Assembly: GCA_947169045.1 (NCBI GenBank)
Contig: CAMVOC010000001.1
Span: forward strand, 1-64,000
DNA: 64,000 nt
Direction: 5' to 3'
Source: an uncultured bacterium
Lineage (GTDB): Bacteria > Patescibacteriota > Gracilibacteria > Absconditabacterales > Absconditicoccaceae
Shown here: positions 10,892-23,331 of the stretch, piece by piece
Numbering within the stretch: position 1 is the stretch's first letter
Layout: every line of letters starts with the position of its first letter
The notes under the pieces: generated by a model
Told to the model about the DNA's origin: nothing
The model's database searches: none
The model's input: the letters and a program-made list of their open reading frames with translations, nothing else
Made by a program: the position numbers and the translations under genes

Positions 10892-12205
10892 ATGGATAAA
10901 GCAAAAAAGAAAATTTGGGAGCAATACAAAGAAGAAATCGGAGAACTCCCCGAAGGACTGCAAAATCTCCTCACGTTAGGAGCTGAAAAAGGGAAGGTGC
11001 GTGAAGAAGATATCATCTCAGAAATTGACGACATGGACGGGAATATGAAATTCTTTGAAAAATTCTTCGATTTGTCCGAAAAATTAGGAATCACGATCAT
11101 TACGATCGAAGAAGTACTAGAAGAGGATGTAAAACAAATGAAAAAGACGTCCAAAATTGGGAAAATCTCGCTCTACAACAGTGATAAAAAGCAGGATGCG
11201 GTCTCCGATATCCAATACAAAGACTTTATTAAGCTATATTTCCACGAAATCTCTTCCATTCCTCTACTCACAGCAGACGAAGAAAAGGAAGTTGCTAGAA
11301 AAATCAAAAAAGGAGACGAAGAAGCCAAAAGAAAGCTGGTTGAAGCCAACTTGAGACTTGTAATTTCTATTGCAAAGCGTTATTTCGGGGGAAGACTTAG
11401 TTTCTCAGATCTTATTCAAGAAGGAAATATTGGACTGATTAAAGCTATCGAAAAATTCGATCCAGACAAGGATTTCAAGTTCTCAACCTATGCTACTCGG
11501 CGAATCAAACAATCTATCACAAAAGCTATTGCCGATATGGGAAAACATGTAAGGATTCCAGTACATCTGATCGACGAAATTGCTAATTATCATAAAACGT
11601 ATCAGCTTCTTTTCCAAAAATTAGGAAGAGAGCCAACGAGTAAAGAAATCTGAGATAAATTAGGATTTCCTCTCAAAAAAATTAAGAAACTTGAAGAGGT
11701 GATTTTCGGAACGGTATCTTTGGATCGCGAAATTGGAGACGAAGGAAGAGACACATTGGCAGATATCATCGAGGATTACAATACGATTAGACCAGATCAT
11801 CTCGCTGAAAGGAATATTCTCAGAGAAAACCTAGACGAAATCCTAGGAATGCTCGAAGAAAGAGAAGCAAAAATCATCAAAATGAGATACGGAATCGATG
11901 GACCAAAATACACACTCGAACAAGTAGGAAAAGAATTTAACGTAACGAGAGAAAGAGTAAGACAAATCGAGCAAAAAGTTATTGTGAAGCTCAAAGATCA
12001 TCCAGGATTGCAACATATGCTAGGTATCAAGGATGAAATCGAAAAGATGGAGCTTCTAGGAAAATCAGCAAAAAAAGAGAAAAAGAAGCCTGAAGTCAAA
12101 GAAGTTTGATATGACGACGAAGATGACTTGTTTTTGTGAGAGTTAGATGATGACGATGAATATCCAGAAAAAGACCCGTATTACTCTCTATACGAAGAAG
12201 AATAA
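10892..12205 (+). CDS. rpoD: Primary sigma factor RpoD with acidic C-terminal tail
   Basis: The 437-residue sigma-70 protein shows region 1.2 ([20 protein letters not shown]), region 2 ([38 protein letters not shown]), region 3 and region 4.2 ([20 protein letters not shown]). TGA codons at 11651-11653, 12107 and 12137 are read as Gly. Without them region 4 would be lost. Two oddities: the near-invariant Trp-Trp pair in region 2.3/2.4 (E. coli W433-W434) is Arg203-Arg204 here, and about 35 strongly acidic residues follow the usual C-terminus. Window promoters still look like TTGACT/TATAAT. It directs RNA polymerase to most promoters. Confidence 0.93.
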
Positions 12206-12874
12206 TTAAAATTCCTCACTAATAGTCCCAAAAAGCCACTGAGTATACCTGATTTCTTCAGCTGTCAAACCAGTGGTTTTTTTCGTAGTGTTCTGCTTCG
12301 TTGTAGTTTGTTGCTTAGAAGTGTGATTTTCCGCAGAAGTTTGCGTAGTATCTTCCTTTGCTTCACGTTGAGCATCAGTATCTTGCTCTGAAGGAATAGA
12401 GGAGTGCGCGATATAGATATCCATCATTTGCATAATAGCAGTAATTTCCGCATCAGAATCTGCAAAGAAAAGAGAAGAAAAACTCTGACCTACATTCTTG
12501 CGAGAAATACTATTCTTAGACGTATTGCTAAGAGAGGTCTCCTTAGGAGAAGAAGTAGAAACTGAAGTTTCACTATCGGAGGTAGTGCTAGTTGAAATAT
12601 GCTTAGTAGTGCGTTCATGATGGGAAGTTCTCTCCTTAGCTGTCTCTTTTTCGATATCATCGTTTCCATGTTGCTCTACGTCAGTATCAACCGTCTCTCC
12701 TCTAGAAAATAATGCCAAAAGAGTCTCTTTTCCATTAGGATTAAAGAAACCATAAATACATACTGCCAATACAAGCAATACAAGAATAAAAATCAGCCTT
12801 TTAATATAGGCTCTAAAGATGGCAAAAAGCAGGAGAATCCCTACTAAAATGAGAATAATAACTTCTAATGACAT
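12206..12874 (-). CDS. Membrane protein with long Ser/Thr/Glu-rich region, unknown
   Basis: Two adjacent N-terminal membrane helices (VIILILVGILLLFAIFRAYI and LIFILVLLVLAVCIYGFF) are followed by about 160 residues that are low complexity and rich in Ser, Thr, Glu and Lys, probably disordered. A short C-terminal segment, TGLTAEEIRYTQWLFGTISE, may be folded. Its stop codon directly abuts the rpoD stop, so the two genes are convergent with no spacer. No family was recognised. It could be a surface-exposed or regulatory membrane protein. Confidence 0.65.
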   Translation of the reverse strand: MSLEVIILILVGILLLFAIFRAYIKRLIFILVLLVLAVCIYGFFNPNGKETLLALFSRGETVDTDVEQHGNDDIEKETAKERTSHHERTTKHISTSTTSDSETSVSTSSPKETSLSNTSKNSISRKNVGQSFSSLFFADSDAEITAIMQMMDIYIAHSSIPSEQDTDAQREAKEDTTQTSAENHTSKQQTTTKQNTTKKTTGLTAEEIRYTQWLFGTISEEF

Positions 12875-12972
12875 AATACTATACTATACATATTTTTGAA
12901 GAAAAATCAAGAGGAATTTTACGAGAAATTACCCTTGCAAATATCCTCCAAAACAATAACCTTGCCAGTACA

Positions 12973-13905
12973 ATGACATTGATCTGAAATACTCAAGCTG
13001 TCCAAACACTAAAAACATTCCTACAATCGACAATCCAAAAGGGGAGCGGTCCTCAGTTTTTTTTGCTAGTTTGACCAGAAGGAATAGGAAAATCTTCCTA
13101 TGCTCAGCAGGTAATTCAGGAAATGCTAGGAAATTTTACCTATAGCGACCTCTTATATCTCAGAGATTACTCATCAGAGATAGGGAAACAGCATGCCATC
13201 CCCGTAGAAATCACTGCTTCCAATCAAACCATTGATTTGCCAGATGGCACCAAACAGCCAAATTATTGAGTTCGCGAGCTAAATCTTCGATTACAACAGT
13301 CGTGATTTTCTCCTCAAAAATTCGTCCTGATTGAAAATATCCATAGAATGTCAATTTCTGCCGTGAACGCCTTCCTAAAAACCGCAGAAGAGCCGCTTCC
13401 TGGACGTTTTATCATCGCAACGACGACGCATCCTTCCCAGCTACTCGATACGATTCTTTCGCGTTCGATTCAGATTTCTTTTTCTCCTTTATCCGAGCAA
13501 GAAATGCTCCAACTTACCACACAATCAAAGGAGAAGACGAGCAAATTAGACCAGACACTGACGGCGTTTCTTCTCAAAATGGCAATGGGAAAACCAGGAG
13601 TTTTTATCAGACTCACTGAAAAGCTCCAAGAAATGCCAGATCTTCAAGAAGAGATAAAAAAGCTGATTCCTTACCCTGCTTCCTTATCAAAAAACGAAAA
13701 AAACGCCATCTCCTCCACTCAAGTCCAAAAATCACTCAAGAAAATAGCTGAAATATGATTGTTAGACGATTTTTTGGACGGATGGATTGCTTACGCGACA
13801 GAACAATGATACACAGATTTTGCACAGCAGCGACTGGAAGTCAAAAGGCTTTCGCAAGCAAACGTGAATTTGGAGAATCTCCTGCGATACGGGATAACTC
13901 ACTAA
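12973..13905 (+). CDS. holB: DNA polymerase III delta' subunit / clamp-loader AAA ATPase
   Basis: This 310-residue protein starts MTLIGNTQAVQTLKTFLQ and has a Walker A motif GPEGIGKSS (residues 34-42). Typical clamp-loader features follow: FVLIENIHRMSISAVNAFLKT, AEEPLPGRFIIATTTHPSQL and the SRS motif (ILSRSIQI). It has no zinc-binding Cys cluster of the DnaX type, so delta' is the better fit. TGA codons occur inside the Walker region and near the C-terminus. It would help load the sliding clamp during replication. A small membrane protein gene follows after 50 bases. Confidence 0.85.
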
Positions 13906-13955
13906 CAAAGAGTCAGTCTTTTTTATCTTTTTTATAAAGAAACTTAGTTAAAACG

Positions 13956-14138
13956 ATGCGTACATTGAGAATGTTTCTGTGAGGAATAATCGGCTTTATC
14001 ATAGGATTTGCAGTGGCATTTCTGATTGCCCGTTGCTCGAGACCCTCTTGAGAAGTACAAGAAGAGCCTTCTTCAGTCTCCACACAAGAGCAAGAGACCT
14101 TATCCCTCAGTGAAATCATTTTAAATAAGATGCATTAG
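13956..14138 (+). CDS. Small single-pass membrane protein (60 aa)
   Basis: The short frame encodes MRTLRMFLGGIIGFIIGFAV and continues to a Cys/Arg boundary (LIARCSRPSGE) and a Glu/Ser-rich tail. Two TGA codons are read as Gly, so it is invisible under the standard code. One membrane helix spans residues about 7-25. It sits between holB and the ATP-grasp gene, in the same direction. It is supported by the coding-like hydrophobic pattern and by position only. No family was recognised. Confidence 0.5.
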
Positions 14139-14166
14139 AACCATTTTATCATATCGCCATATAACC

Positions 14167-15267
14167 ATGAAAACTTATGAACAATTCCGAGAAGAATTAA
14201 AACCTGCGTATCCAATTACCCATTGAGAATTAAAATTGCCAATAGCTGCAGATTTGGAGACGTTTAACATTGATTTCCTCAAAGTATGTAAAAATCTAGA
14301 CCAGATCATGCAACAGCTGTTTGTTAAGAAAGAGCATGCGAAAGAGATATCAAAAACTGCTTTCGCTCCAGGATTCACAGACCTATTTACAGGAGAATTT
14401 ACGGGAATTGTCCGCTTTGATACGATGTTTAATCAGAATGGAGACTTAAAACTGGTTGAAGTGAATACAAAGCGACCGGACTGATTGCTGATGCACGATA
14501 ATACCTATTCTGCACTACTGAATCAATCAAATGAAAGAAATCTAGACGCATTTCTACAACTATTTGATCCGGAAGAGTATATTTTCATTATGTATGAAAA
14601 CGCAGGATTCATTGATTCCCATTTCCTCGAATATGAAAAAGTAAAAACAAAAGGATATAAAGTCTGAATCTGAACGTTTGATGACATAGTTTTCAAAGAG
14701 GGATTTGCATATTACGATGGGAATAAGATTGACGTTCTTCGCTTTTCAGTGAGCCCATGAAGATTAAACGAAAATCAAATTGCACTGTTAAAATCTGCGA
14801 AATTAAAATATATCAACACTCCCGATTTAGCTTCCATGTGAGATAAATCACTGCTTCAATGAGTTGAGAATGAAATGATTATGAAGACCTCAATTCTAGA
14901 TGAAACGATAAAAGAAAAAATAATGCAAAATAAGAATGACTACGTGATTAAGCCAACAAATAAAGATGAATGAAATTGAGTCTATATTTGAGTTGATATC
15001 TCCCAAGAAAAGCGAGAAGCTCTGATTAATGAAAATGTGTGAAAACAGTATTTAGCTCAGGAATATATCAATGTTACTCCAAAAAAGACGCAACTCTATT
15101 TGGATGGAGATATCGTAGAAAAAGAAGTGTATTATGATTTCTGCCCACATATTTTCTATAAAAATGGGAAAATGATTGGATGCGGACAGGTATTAGTAAG
15201 ATATTCTGCGAATAGAATTGTAAATGTGTTAAAATGAGGAGGAATTGGATATTGGAAGCAAGATTAA
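14167..15267 (+). CDS. ATP-grasp / glutathionylspermidine synthase-like ligase
   Basis: The 366-residue frame contains about fourteen TGA glycines. The middle holds LKLVEVNTKRPDGLLMHDNT, reminiscent of the substrate-binding strand of glutathionylspermidine-synthase-fold proteins. The C-terminal half has ATP-grasp features: YVIKPTNKDEGNGVYIGVD as the nucleotide-binding lysine and glycine loop, then VRYSANRIVNVLKGGGIGYW near the end. Such enzymes form amide bonds using ATP. The substrate cannot be told. It starts the rightward AT-rich block and may or may not belong to the polysaccharide locus that follows. Confidence 0.65.
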
Positions 15268-15300
15268 ATGTGATAAGAAAACAAATATAGTATTTTCATA

Positions 15301-15328
15301 TTGCATTTTTCCCCATATTCTGTATAGA
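15301..15328 (+). promoter_or_regulatory. Putative promoter for polysaccharide locus
   Basis: TTGCAT 15301-15306, a 16-base spacer and TATAGA 15323-15328. The surrounding sequence (TTTCATATTGCATTT, then a CCCATAT or CCCTATAT block) is very similar to that at 21645-21677 ahead of gmd, suggesting duplicated promoters in the locus. Confidence 0.5.
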
Positions 15329-15377
15329 GTATAGGAAAAACTAGAACTTGAGATTTATTTTTGTTTTTTTATTTTAT

Positions 15378-15788
15378 ATGAAGATAAATCAATTCATAAT
15401 TAAAAATAAAAAATCTCTTATTCAATTCATCATTTTTTGCTCAATTTGACTTTCATGAGCTATTATTCATTTGGGGGTAACCTATGTTCTAACCGAATTC
15501 TTGAGTCTGTATTACCTCATATCATATTATATTGGGCAGATAATTTGATCTACAAATAATTTTTTATTGAATAAATATTTGAATTTTAAAGATAAAAGCA
15601 AATTAACAGTAAGACAATATGTTATTTCTATGACGCTTTATATAACAACCTGACTTTTGTCTTGATATTGAGTTTATATTTTAACTGATAAATTATGATT
15701 ACGATATATTGTATCTAGTGCTATAATAATTCCATTTGTGGCACTGATAAATTTTATATCGCATAAATATTTTGTTTTTAAAAATTAA
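15378..15788 (+). CDS. GtrA-like membrane protein
   Basis: This 136-residue protein has four membrane helices and fits the GtrA/DPMS family: FIIFCSIGLSGAIIHLGVTY at the start, NNFLLNKYLNFKD in the middle loop and NFISHKYFVFKN at the end. GtrA proteins are thought to help flip lipid-linked sugars (bactoprenol- or dolichol-phosphate glucose and similar) across the membrane. Six TGA codons are read as Gly. A GT2 dolichol-phosphate-mannose-synthase-like gene follows after 10 bases, the usual GtrA-GtrB pairing. Confidence 0.8.
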
Positions 15789-15798
15789 ATAAAGTGAG

Positions 15799-16509
15799 AT
15801 GTATAATTGACAAAAAGTTTCAGTAGTCTTCCCTGCTTATAATGAATGCGAAAATATTTTTGATGCAATAAAAGATTTTAAAAGCACAGGATATGTTGAT
15901 GAAATTATAGTAGTAGATAATAATTCAAAAGATAATACAGCTGAATTAGCAAAAAAAGCCTGAGCTACTGTAATTACAGAGAAGAATCAATGATATGGTT
16001 GGGCTAACAGAAGATGACTCAAAGAAGCATCATGAGATATAATTGTGACTTGCGAACCCGATTGAACCTTCGTTGCAAAAGATATCTTAAAATTGCTAAT
16101 ATATTCGGAGGATTTTGATGCTGTATTTTGAACTAGAACATCAAAGGAATGTATATGGGATTGAGCAAAAATGAATCGATCATTGAGACTCGGGAATGTA
16201 ATCGTGGCTAAATGGTTAGAATGGCTATTTAACGGGCCATGTTTAACAGACGTTTGATGCTCTTTTAAATTAATTAAGAAAGACTCTTTAAAGAAAATCG
16301 AAAATAAATTTACAGTTTGATGATCTCATTTTTCTCCAGAATTTATGTTACTTATCATAAAAAACGGAATCAAATGTGTTGAAATCCCTGTGAATTATAA
16401 AAAAAGGATATGAGAGTCAAAAATAACAAGTGATAATCGAAAAGCCTTCAAACTAGGATGTCGTATGGCATGAATGATTTTTGCTTATAGAATTTGATTA
16501 AAAAAATAG
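15799..16509 (+). CDS. GT2 family glycosyltransferase, DPM1/GtrB-like
   Basis: This 236-residue GT-A glycosyltransferase has the N-terminal nucleotide-sugar-binding strand VSVVFPAYNECENIFDAI, the DxD-equivalent EIIVVDNNSKDNT, and a second acidic motif (DIIVTCEPDGTF). It lacks C-terminal membrane helices, unlike the GtrB at 17550. The start ATG TAT at 15799 places the first strand at residue 5. TGA codons are dense. It probably transfers a sugar to a polyprenyl phosphate or to a growing glycan, and works with the adjacent GtrA-like protein. Confidence 0.82.
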
Positions 16510-16532
16510 TTTTATTTATTGTTTATTTAATA

Positions 16533-17525
16533 ATGACAAAAGTCTTAATTACCTGAGTCGCTGGTTTAGTATGAGCAAATTTCTCAAGGTATCTGTTAAA
16601 TAGAGGATACGAAGTAATTGGGATTGATGATTTTTCTGGATGATATAGAGATTTTGTGGATGAACGTGTAAAATTATATGATATAAATCTGATTGAATAT
16701 GAAAAATTAGAAGAAATTTTTAAAAAGGAAAACATAGATTACGTATACCATTTTGCAGCATATGCAGCTGAATGATTATCACCTTTTATGAGAAGATTCA
16801 ATTATACAAATAATTTGATATGTTCTGTGAACGTTATAAACAACTGTATAAATTATAATGTAAAAAAACTTATATTTACTTCTTCTATGTCTGTTTATTG
16901 ATTTGGAAATCCTCCTTTTGTTGAATCTCAACAGCAAGCACCAATCGATCCATATTGAATAGCAAAATATTCTGTTGAGCAAGACATAAAACAAGCTCAC
17001 GATCAATTTTGATTGAGATATACAATTATTAGACCTCACAATATCATATGAATATATCAAAATATTTGGGATAAATACAGAAACGTTGTATGAATTTGGA
17101 TTAGACAATGCATTAATTGAGAAAAAATATCCATATTTGGAGACGGAGAACAAAAAAGAGCATTTTCTGACATTTATTATTATATGGAGCCATTTGAAAA
17201 AGTGATGACAGTATGAGATTCTGAAATATTTAATCTATGAGCCGATCAAGAATATAGAATTATAGACGTGGCAAATATTGTAAAAAACATAGCAAAAAAG
17301 AAGTGATTTGATGTAGATATCTTACATTATGAAGCAAGGCACGAGGTCAAAATAGCATATTCAGACCACACAAAGGCAAAAACTATGTTAGATTTCAAAG
17401 ATGGAACCGATATTAATATTCTTATAGAGAAGATGTTTGATTGGGCTTTAACTCAACCAAAAAGGGAAGTAAAATACAAAGATTATGAAGTTGAAAAGAA
17501 CATTTATTCTTTTTGGAAGAAATAA
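16533..17525 (+). CDS. NAD-dependent sugar epimerase/dehydratase (extended SDR)
   Basis: This 330-residue extended short-chain dehydrogenase has the NAD-binding motif LITGVAGLVGANF, in which two of the three glycines of the GxxGxxG pattern are TGA. It also has YVYHFAAYAAEG, the Ser of FTSSMSVYG, and the catalytic YxxxK (DPYGIAKYS). It resembles UDP-glucose 4-epimerases and related nucleotide-sugar epimerases. The exact sugar cannot be fixed from sequence alone. It lies between two glycosyltransferase genes with short gaps. Confidence 0.82.
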
Positions 17526-17549
17526 TTTATACTTAAATGATTATCGTTT

Positions 17550-18488
17550 ATGAAGAGAATAAGCATTATAGTACCATGTTACAATGAGTGAGATTCCGTC
17601 CATGAACTCTATAATAAAGTAGTAGATATGTTTTCTACTTCATTAAAAAAATATAATTTTGAAGTGGTGTTTGTTGACGATTTTTCGAAAGATAATACGA
17701 GAGATGAAATCAGAAAATTGTGCGAGCAAGACAAAGAACATGTAAAAGCTGTGTTTAATAGTACTAATTTTTGATTTTCAAGAAATATATTTGCCAGTTT
17801 CAAATATGGTAATGGTGATGCTATATTTTTAGTTTTTTGAGATTTACAAGATCCTCCAGAACTGTTGCCAAAATTTGTAGAAAAACGGGAAACCTGAAAT
17901 AATGTTGTTATTTGAGAAAAAATATGAAGTGAAGAAAATAAAATTATATCATTTTATAGAAGATTATATTATAATTTAATTTGAATTTTATCGGAAACGT
18001 CGCAAATTAAGAATTTTAATGGATTCTGATTATATGATAAATCATTTGTAGAAGTGATTAATGAGATCAACGATATGTCCCCTTATTTAAAGCAAGTAAT
18101 CGCAGAATATTCAAACAATTATGGCATTATAAAATATGAGCATAAAAAATCACATAGGTGAAAATCTAATTTTAATTTCTATCGTAATTATGATTTTGCG
18201 ATGGAATGAATTACATCGTCTACAAAAAAATTAATGAGGTTATCAACATTAATTGGTTCAATACTTATGATATTAAGTATCATCTACGCTTGTTATGTAT
18301 TTATTAAAAAAATTATGTATCGGGATTCATATCCGATTTGAATAGCCTCACTTACGATTTGAATATTTTTATTGTGATCAATTATCTTATTTTTTATTTG
18401 AGTTTTGTGAGAATATGTACTTACCATAAATACAAAAACCTTGAGACGTCCGAGAGTTGTTGTATGAGAAAAAATCAATTTTGATTAA
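17550..18488 (+). CDS. Polyprenyl-phosphate glycosyltransferase (GtrB/ArnC-like GT2)
   Basis: This 312-residue protein has an N-terminal GT2 domain (ISIIVPCYNEGDSVHELY, FEVVFVDDFSKDNT, FLVFGDLQDPPELLPKF) and two C-terminal membrane helices (residues about 235-290), the GtrB/ArnC/PglF-like architecture. Such enzymes charge undecaprenyl phosphate with a sugar on the cytoplasmic side for later flipping. With the GtrA-like gene upstream it would make and move a lipid-linked sugar. TGA encodes most glycines, including those in CYNEGDS and VFGDLQ. Confidence 0.85.
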
Positions 18489-18514
18489 ATTTTAACATTT
18501 AATAGCTAATTAAA

Positions 18515-19180
18515 ATGGATTCTAATGCTTATTTCCAAACCAGATTAAGTCAGGATAAATCACGCCAAGTGCTATGGCCAATAATATGTAATTATGTACA
18601 AAATTTTATTTGAAAAGATAAAAAAATTTTAGAATTGGCCTGTTGATACGGTGATTTTATTAATAACATTTCAGCAAAAGAAAAATACGCTACGGACATA
18701 TGGGAATGATCAACAAAATTTTTAAATAATGACATTAATTTTAAAGTCTGAGATTTATCAAAAATCGGATGGGAACAGACATATAAGACTGATTATTTTG
18801 ATTGTATCTTTATGAGTAATTTTTTAGAGCATCTTGATGATGAACAGATTCAAACATTAATGGATGGAATTAAAAAAATTATTAATAAAAATTGAAAAAT
18901 TGTAATTATACAACCTAATTTTCATTATATGTATAAAGAGTATTTTGATGATTATACTCATAAAAAAATTTTTACACATATTAGCCTATGTGATTACATT
19001 GAATCAAATTGATTCCAAATGATACATTGCGAAAAAAAGTTTTTGCCTTGATCATTTAAGAAAAATAGATTACCGTTGCAACTAAGTAAATTATGATTAA
19101 AAATGTATTTTAAGCAGAATTTTATAAGATTAGGAGGACAAATGTTTTTAGTTTTTGAAAAGAAAAAATGAGAAAAATAA
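18515..19180 (+). CDS. SAM-dependent methyltransferase (class I)
   Basis: This 221-residue protein has motif I ILELACGYGDFINN, the acidic end of strand 2 (ATDIWEG), and MSNFLEHLDDEQIQ as motif II/post-II, all typical of class I methyltransferases. GKIVIIQPNFHYMY follows. Three of the glycines near motif I are TGA. It probably methylates a sugar or another small molecule in the polysaccharide pathway. It overlaps the next gene by 13 bases (ATG at 19168), suggesting coupled translation. Confidence 0.8.
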
Positions 19181-20916
19181 GTAATTTTATTAGGAATAAT
19201 TATGCCATTTTAATAATATTTTTATGATTTTTAGCGACTAGAATCTATAATTTTAGTGATATCATTTGGTATGAGACATCCAGTGAAATATTGCAAATTT
19301 TTCAATTTATAACAATAAAATGACAGATATTTAACCTTATTCCACATTTCCCATTAGCTACAATATTGTATAAAGTTTGAACGGTAGTAGCATGAAATAC
19401 CATAATATGAGTAAAAGCGATGCATATATTTTTAAATATTTTAACATTTTTCTTAATTTATAAAACATCCATTCTGTTTTATAACGATAAAAAAGTTGCC
19501 AATTGGTCAGTGCTACTCTATACAATTTCATTCTACGCCTATGTATGAAATACAATGTGAATTGATCAGGATTTAGCGACAAATCCATTATTTTTTATTT
19601 TGACGTTATATTTATATAAAAAATATTCTGATTTCTCAATAAGGGGTATAGTATTAACAGTGTTAGCGTGCTCTCTACTTACAACTTCTAGACCTATACT
19701 GTGAATTATTGTAATGTGAATAATATTCCTTGATTTGATATCAAAATATGTCGTACAAAATAGTAAAAAAGTGAAATTCTCGTGAATAATGTGAGAGGTC
19801 ATCAGATTTTTAAAACTATTTGTACCATATTTAATCGTTTGATGATTAGTATGTTATGGGATGTTTAAACTATTCCCAAGCTCTGTCGCACAAGATCTGA
19901 ATATATACAAAAATTTATTTAATTGAGCGGGGTGAGGAGGAAATCTATTGACAAAACTTGCATTTTTAGGGCACGTTTTTATGTACGCATCACCTTTAAT
20001 ACTTTCTTTATTCTTTTTGTTTAAAAACTACGCAAAACATCAAACCATCTTGATAGCGTCAATAGTAATGATTCTTTATATGTGTATGTGATTATCTTGA
20101 GGAGACCCTGCAAGATGGATGATGCCAATATTACCAATATTTGTAATTGGACGGTGATACCTGTGTTCTAAATATATAAATAAAAGAGAGATAATTTGAA
20201 TTATAGTCGTTGCAGCTATAATAATTATATTAAATACAACGCTATTAGATTATCATAATTTACCCGCTAATATAAGTGATTATTTATCAAATATTTTTAA
20301 TAGGGTTTTCCTTCTAGAATCTACGGTATTTAATCCGATATTCTTAGATACCAAATTAGTATTTTGAATAGCTTGAGCTGCGCTTATATTCTTTTTACTG
20401 TTTATATTCTCCACAAATAACAAATTAAAATCATTGTTTTTTGTCTTTTCTCTTTGAATTAATATTTGACTAATATCAATTCATTTATTTCAAATAAAGC
20501 AACCTCATATAAGTGATATTTCAAAGAGAATGTATGAGTTTTGCGCTGAAAATTGCGATTGAAATCAAAAAATTTATGCTGATCAAGTATCAAAAGATAC
20601 TATCATGTTATGAGTACGAGAGAAAAATGTTTGAAGTTATTTTAATTTACACCCAGAGAATGATATTATATGAAAGACACAATCCTTGTGAAATAATTTA
20701 ATAAAATTAGAAGGAGTAAACCTATTCACACAAAGAATGAAACAGCAAGATTTCACAGATCTTATTAAAGAAAATTGATCAGGGTTCGCATTTCTAACAA
20801 ACTATTTTAATAATAATGAAGAGATCGAAATTTTAAATAAAAAATGCAAAATCATAGAAAAGTTTGATTGAGGGGTCGAAGAAATCTATTGAATCATATA
20901 TCTATGTGATTTTTAA
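19168..20916 (+). CDS. GT39-like multi-spanning membrane glycosyltransferase
   Basis: The 582-residue protein has about ten to twelve membrane helices and a C-terminal extracytoplasmic domain of about 140 residues. The layout matches GT-C enzymes of the PMT/ArnT/GT39 type, which take sugars from polyprenyl-phosphate donors outside the membrane. It is heavily interrupted by TGA (about 35), with no TAA or TAG until 20914. The early loop IYNFSDIIWYETSSE contains the acidic residues expected for the catalytic loop. It would use the lipid-linked sugar made by the GtrB-like enzyme. Confidence 0.72.
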
Positions 20917-21007
20917 CTTTTCTATTGATAAGTTTTAATATTTTCGTACATTTGAGCCAACATAATAAGATAACAGAATAATTTTTATAACGTATAAAAA
21001 GATAATT

Positions 21008-21553
21008 ATGGAAAACAGTAATGTATCAAAACTAAATTTATGATGTTGATTTGATATTAAACCAGGATATGTTAATGTCGACGGAGTCTCATGAGAATGA
21101 ATTGATGAAGTTTTTGATTTTGAAAAGACTCCATATCCATTTAAAGATAATACTTTTGATGAAGTGTATTGTTCCATGGTTATGGAGCACATTCATAACT
21201 TACCGCAAATGATTGATGAGATTGTTAGGATCTGTAAAAATGGTGCTATCATACAAATCATTGTCCCTTACCAAAGTTCTCCAAATTTACGGTGAGATAT
21301 TACTCATATTAGAGGATTTAATTTGAACTCATTTAATCACTATCATGAGAATTCAATCATATTAAAAAATGGAAAATTTAATGTCGAAAGGCAAAGGATA
21401 CATTTTTTATCCAATGAAACCTTTTTAAAATCAGATGCAATAAATTTGATTCCTGATTTTTTTATAAATTTATTCCCTAAAATATATGAAAGATTCTTTT
21501 CGTATATTATACCAAGTTCAAACATTCATTACGAATTAAAAGTATACAAATAA
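21008..21553 (+). CDS. SAM-dependent methyltransferase, small
   Basis: This 181-residue protein begins KLNLGCGFDIKPGYVNVDGV, methyltransferase motif I with both glycines of GCG read from TGA or nearby codons. YPFKDNTFDEVYCSMVMEHI and RICKNGAIIQIIVPY follow. This is the pattern of methyltransferase domains common in LPS and capsule loci. The target is unknown. There is a gap of 91 bases from the GT39-like gene, with no terminator seen. Confidence 0.75.
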
Positions 21554-21649
21554 AGATTTATTTCCGCGATATGTATAAGACAAACAATCCTTATTTCCAA
21601 AATATCATAGATAAATATCAAAAATAATACTTTTCTAGTCAATTTCATA

Positions 21650-21677
21650 TTGCATTTCCCTATATACTCCATATACT
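21650..21677 (+). promoter_or_regulatory. Putative promoter upstream of gmd
   Basis: TTGCAT 21650-21655, a 16-base spacer and TATACT 21672-21677. It closely resembles the element at 15301-15328. The ATG of gmd is 81 bases downstream of the -10 box. Confidence 0.5.
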
Positions 21678-21757
21678 AAAAAAGCAAAATCACCATACAG
21701 ATCGAATTTGAGCATTTATAACTAGTTCGTCTGTCTTTAATTTTTTGTTTTGAGCTC

Positions 21758-22857
<1,100 letters not shown>

Positions 22858-22858
<1 letters not shown>

Positions 22859-23322
22859 TGTTTATAGATGAGAAAACTTATAAAATCATAGTTGATAATT
22901 GTATTATTCCAACATGTGATATCATTTGCATAACAAAAGACAAGACAATTCTTCTTTGTTTAAGGAATAATGAACCCTTAAAATGAGTATATTATATCCC
23001 CTGATGAAGAAGATATAAAAACGAGAAAATGGTTGACTCTGCAAAGAGGAAAACTTATGAAGAGTTGTGAATAAAAGTCGATATCAATAGATTAACGTTC
23101 CTATGAGTTTATGATGATATGTACGATAATTCAGCATTTGAATGAATATCAACACATTGCGAGGCTGTAACCTTTGTTTATGAAATAAATGATGAAGAAA
23201 TCCAAAATATAAAAATAGATAATCAGCATTCTGATTTCAAATTCTTTAGCATATACGATACTTGATTGCATAAACAAATCTATGAAAGAATAAAAGATAT
23301 TAAAAAACTTTTTAATTTCTAA
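22858..23322 (+). CDS. gmm: GDP-mannose mannosyl hydrolase (Nudix)
   Basis: This 154-residue Nudix protein resembles GDP-mannose hydrolase: CIIPTCDIICITKD, then YYIPGGRRYKNEK and KRKTYEELGIKVD as a divergent Nudix box. It lacks one of the usual Glu residues, as GDPMH enzymes do. GDP-mannose hydrolases release GDP and mannose and are commonly found beside gmd in capsule and colanic-acid loci, where they may tune GDP-mannose supply. Most glycines are TGA, including those in IPGG. Confidence 0.85.
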
Positions 23323-23331
23323 TATGGAGTT

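Noticed and set aside
13890-13940. Possible terminator after holB (GAGTCAGTC then T runs)
   Set aside because: T-rich but no convincing stem could be drawn.
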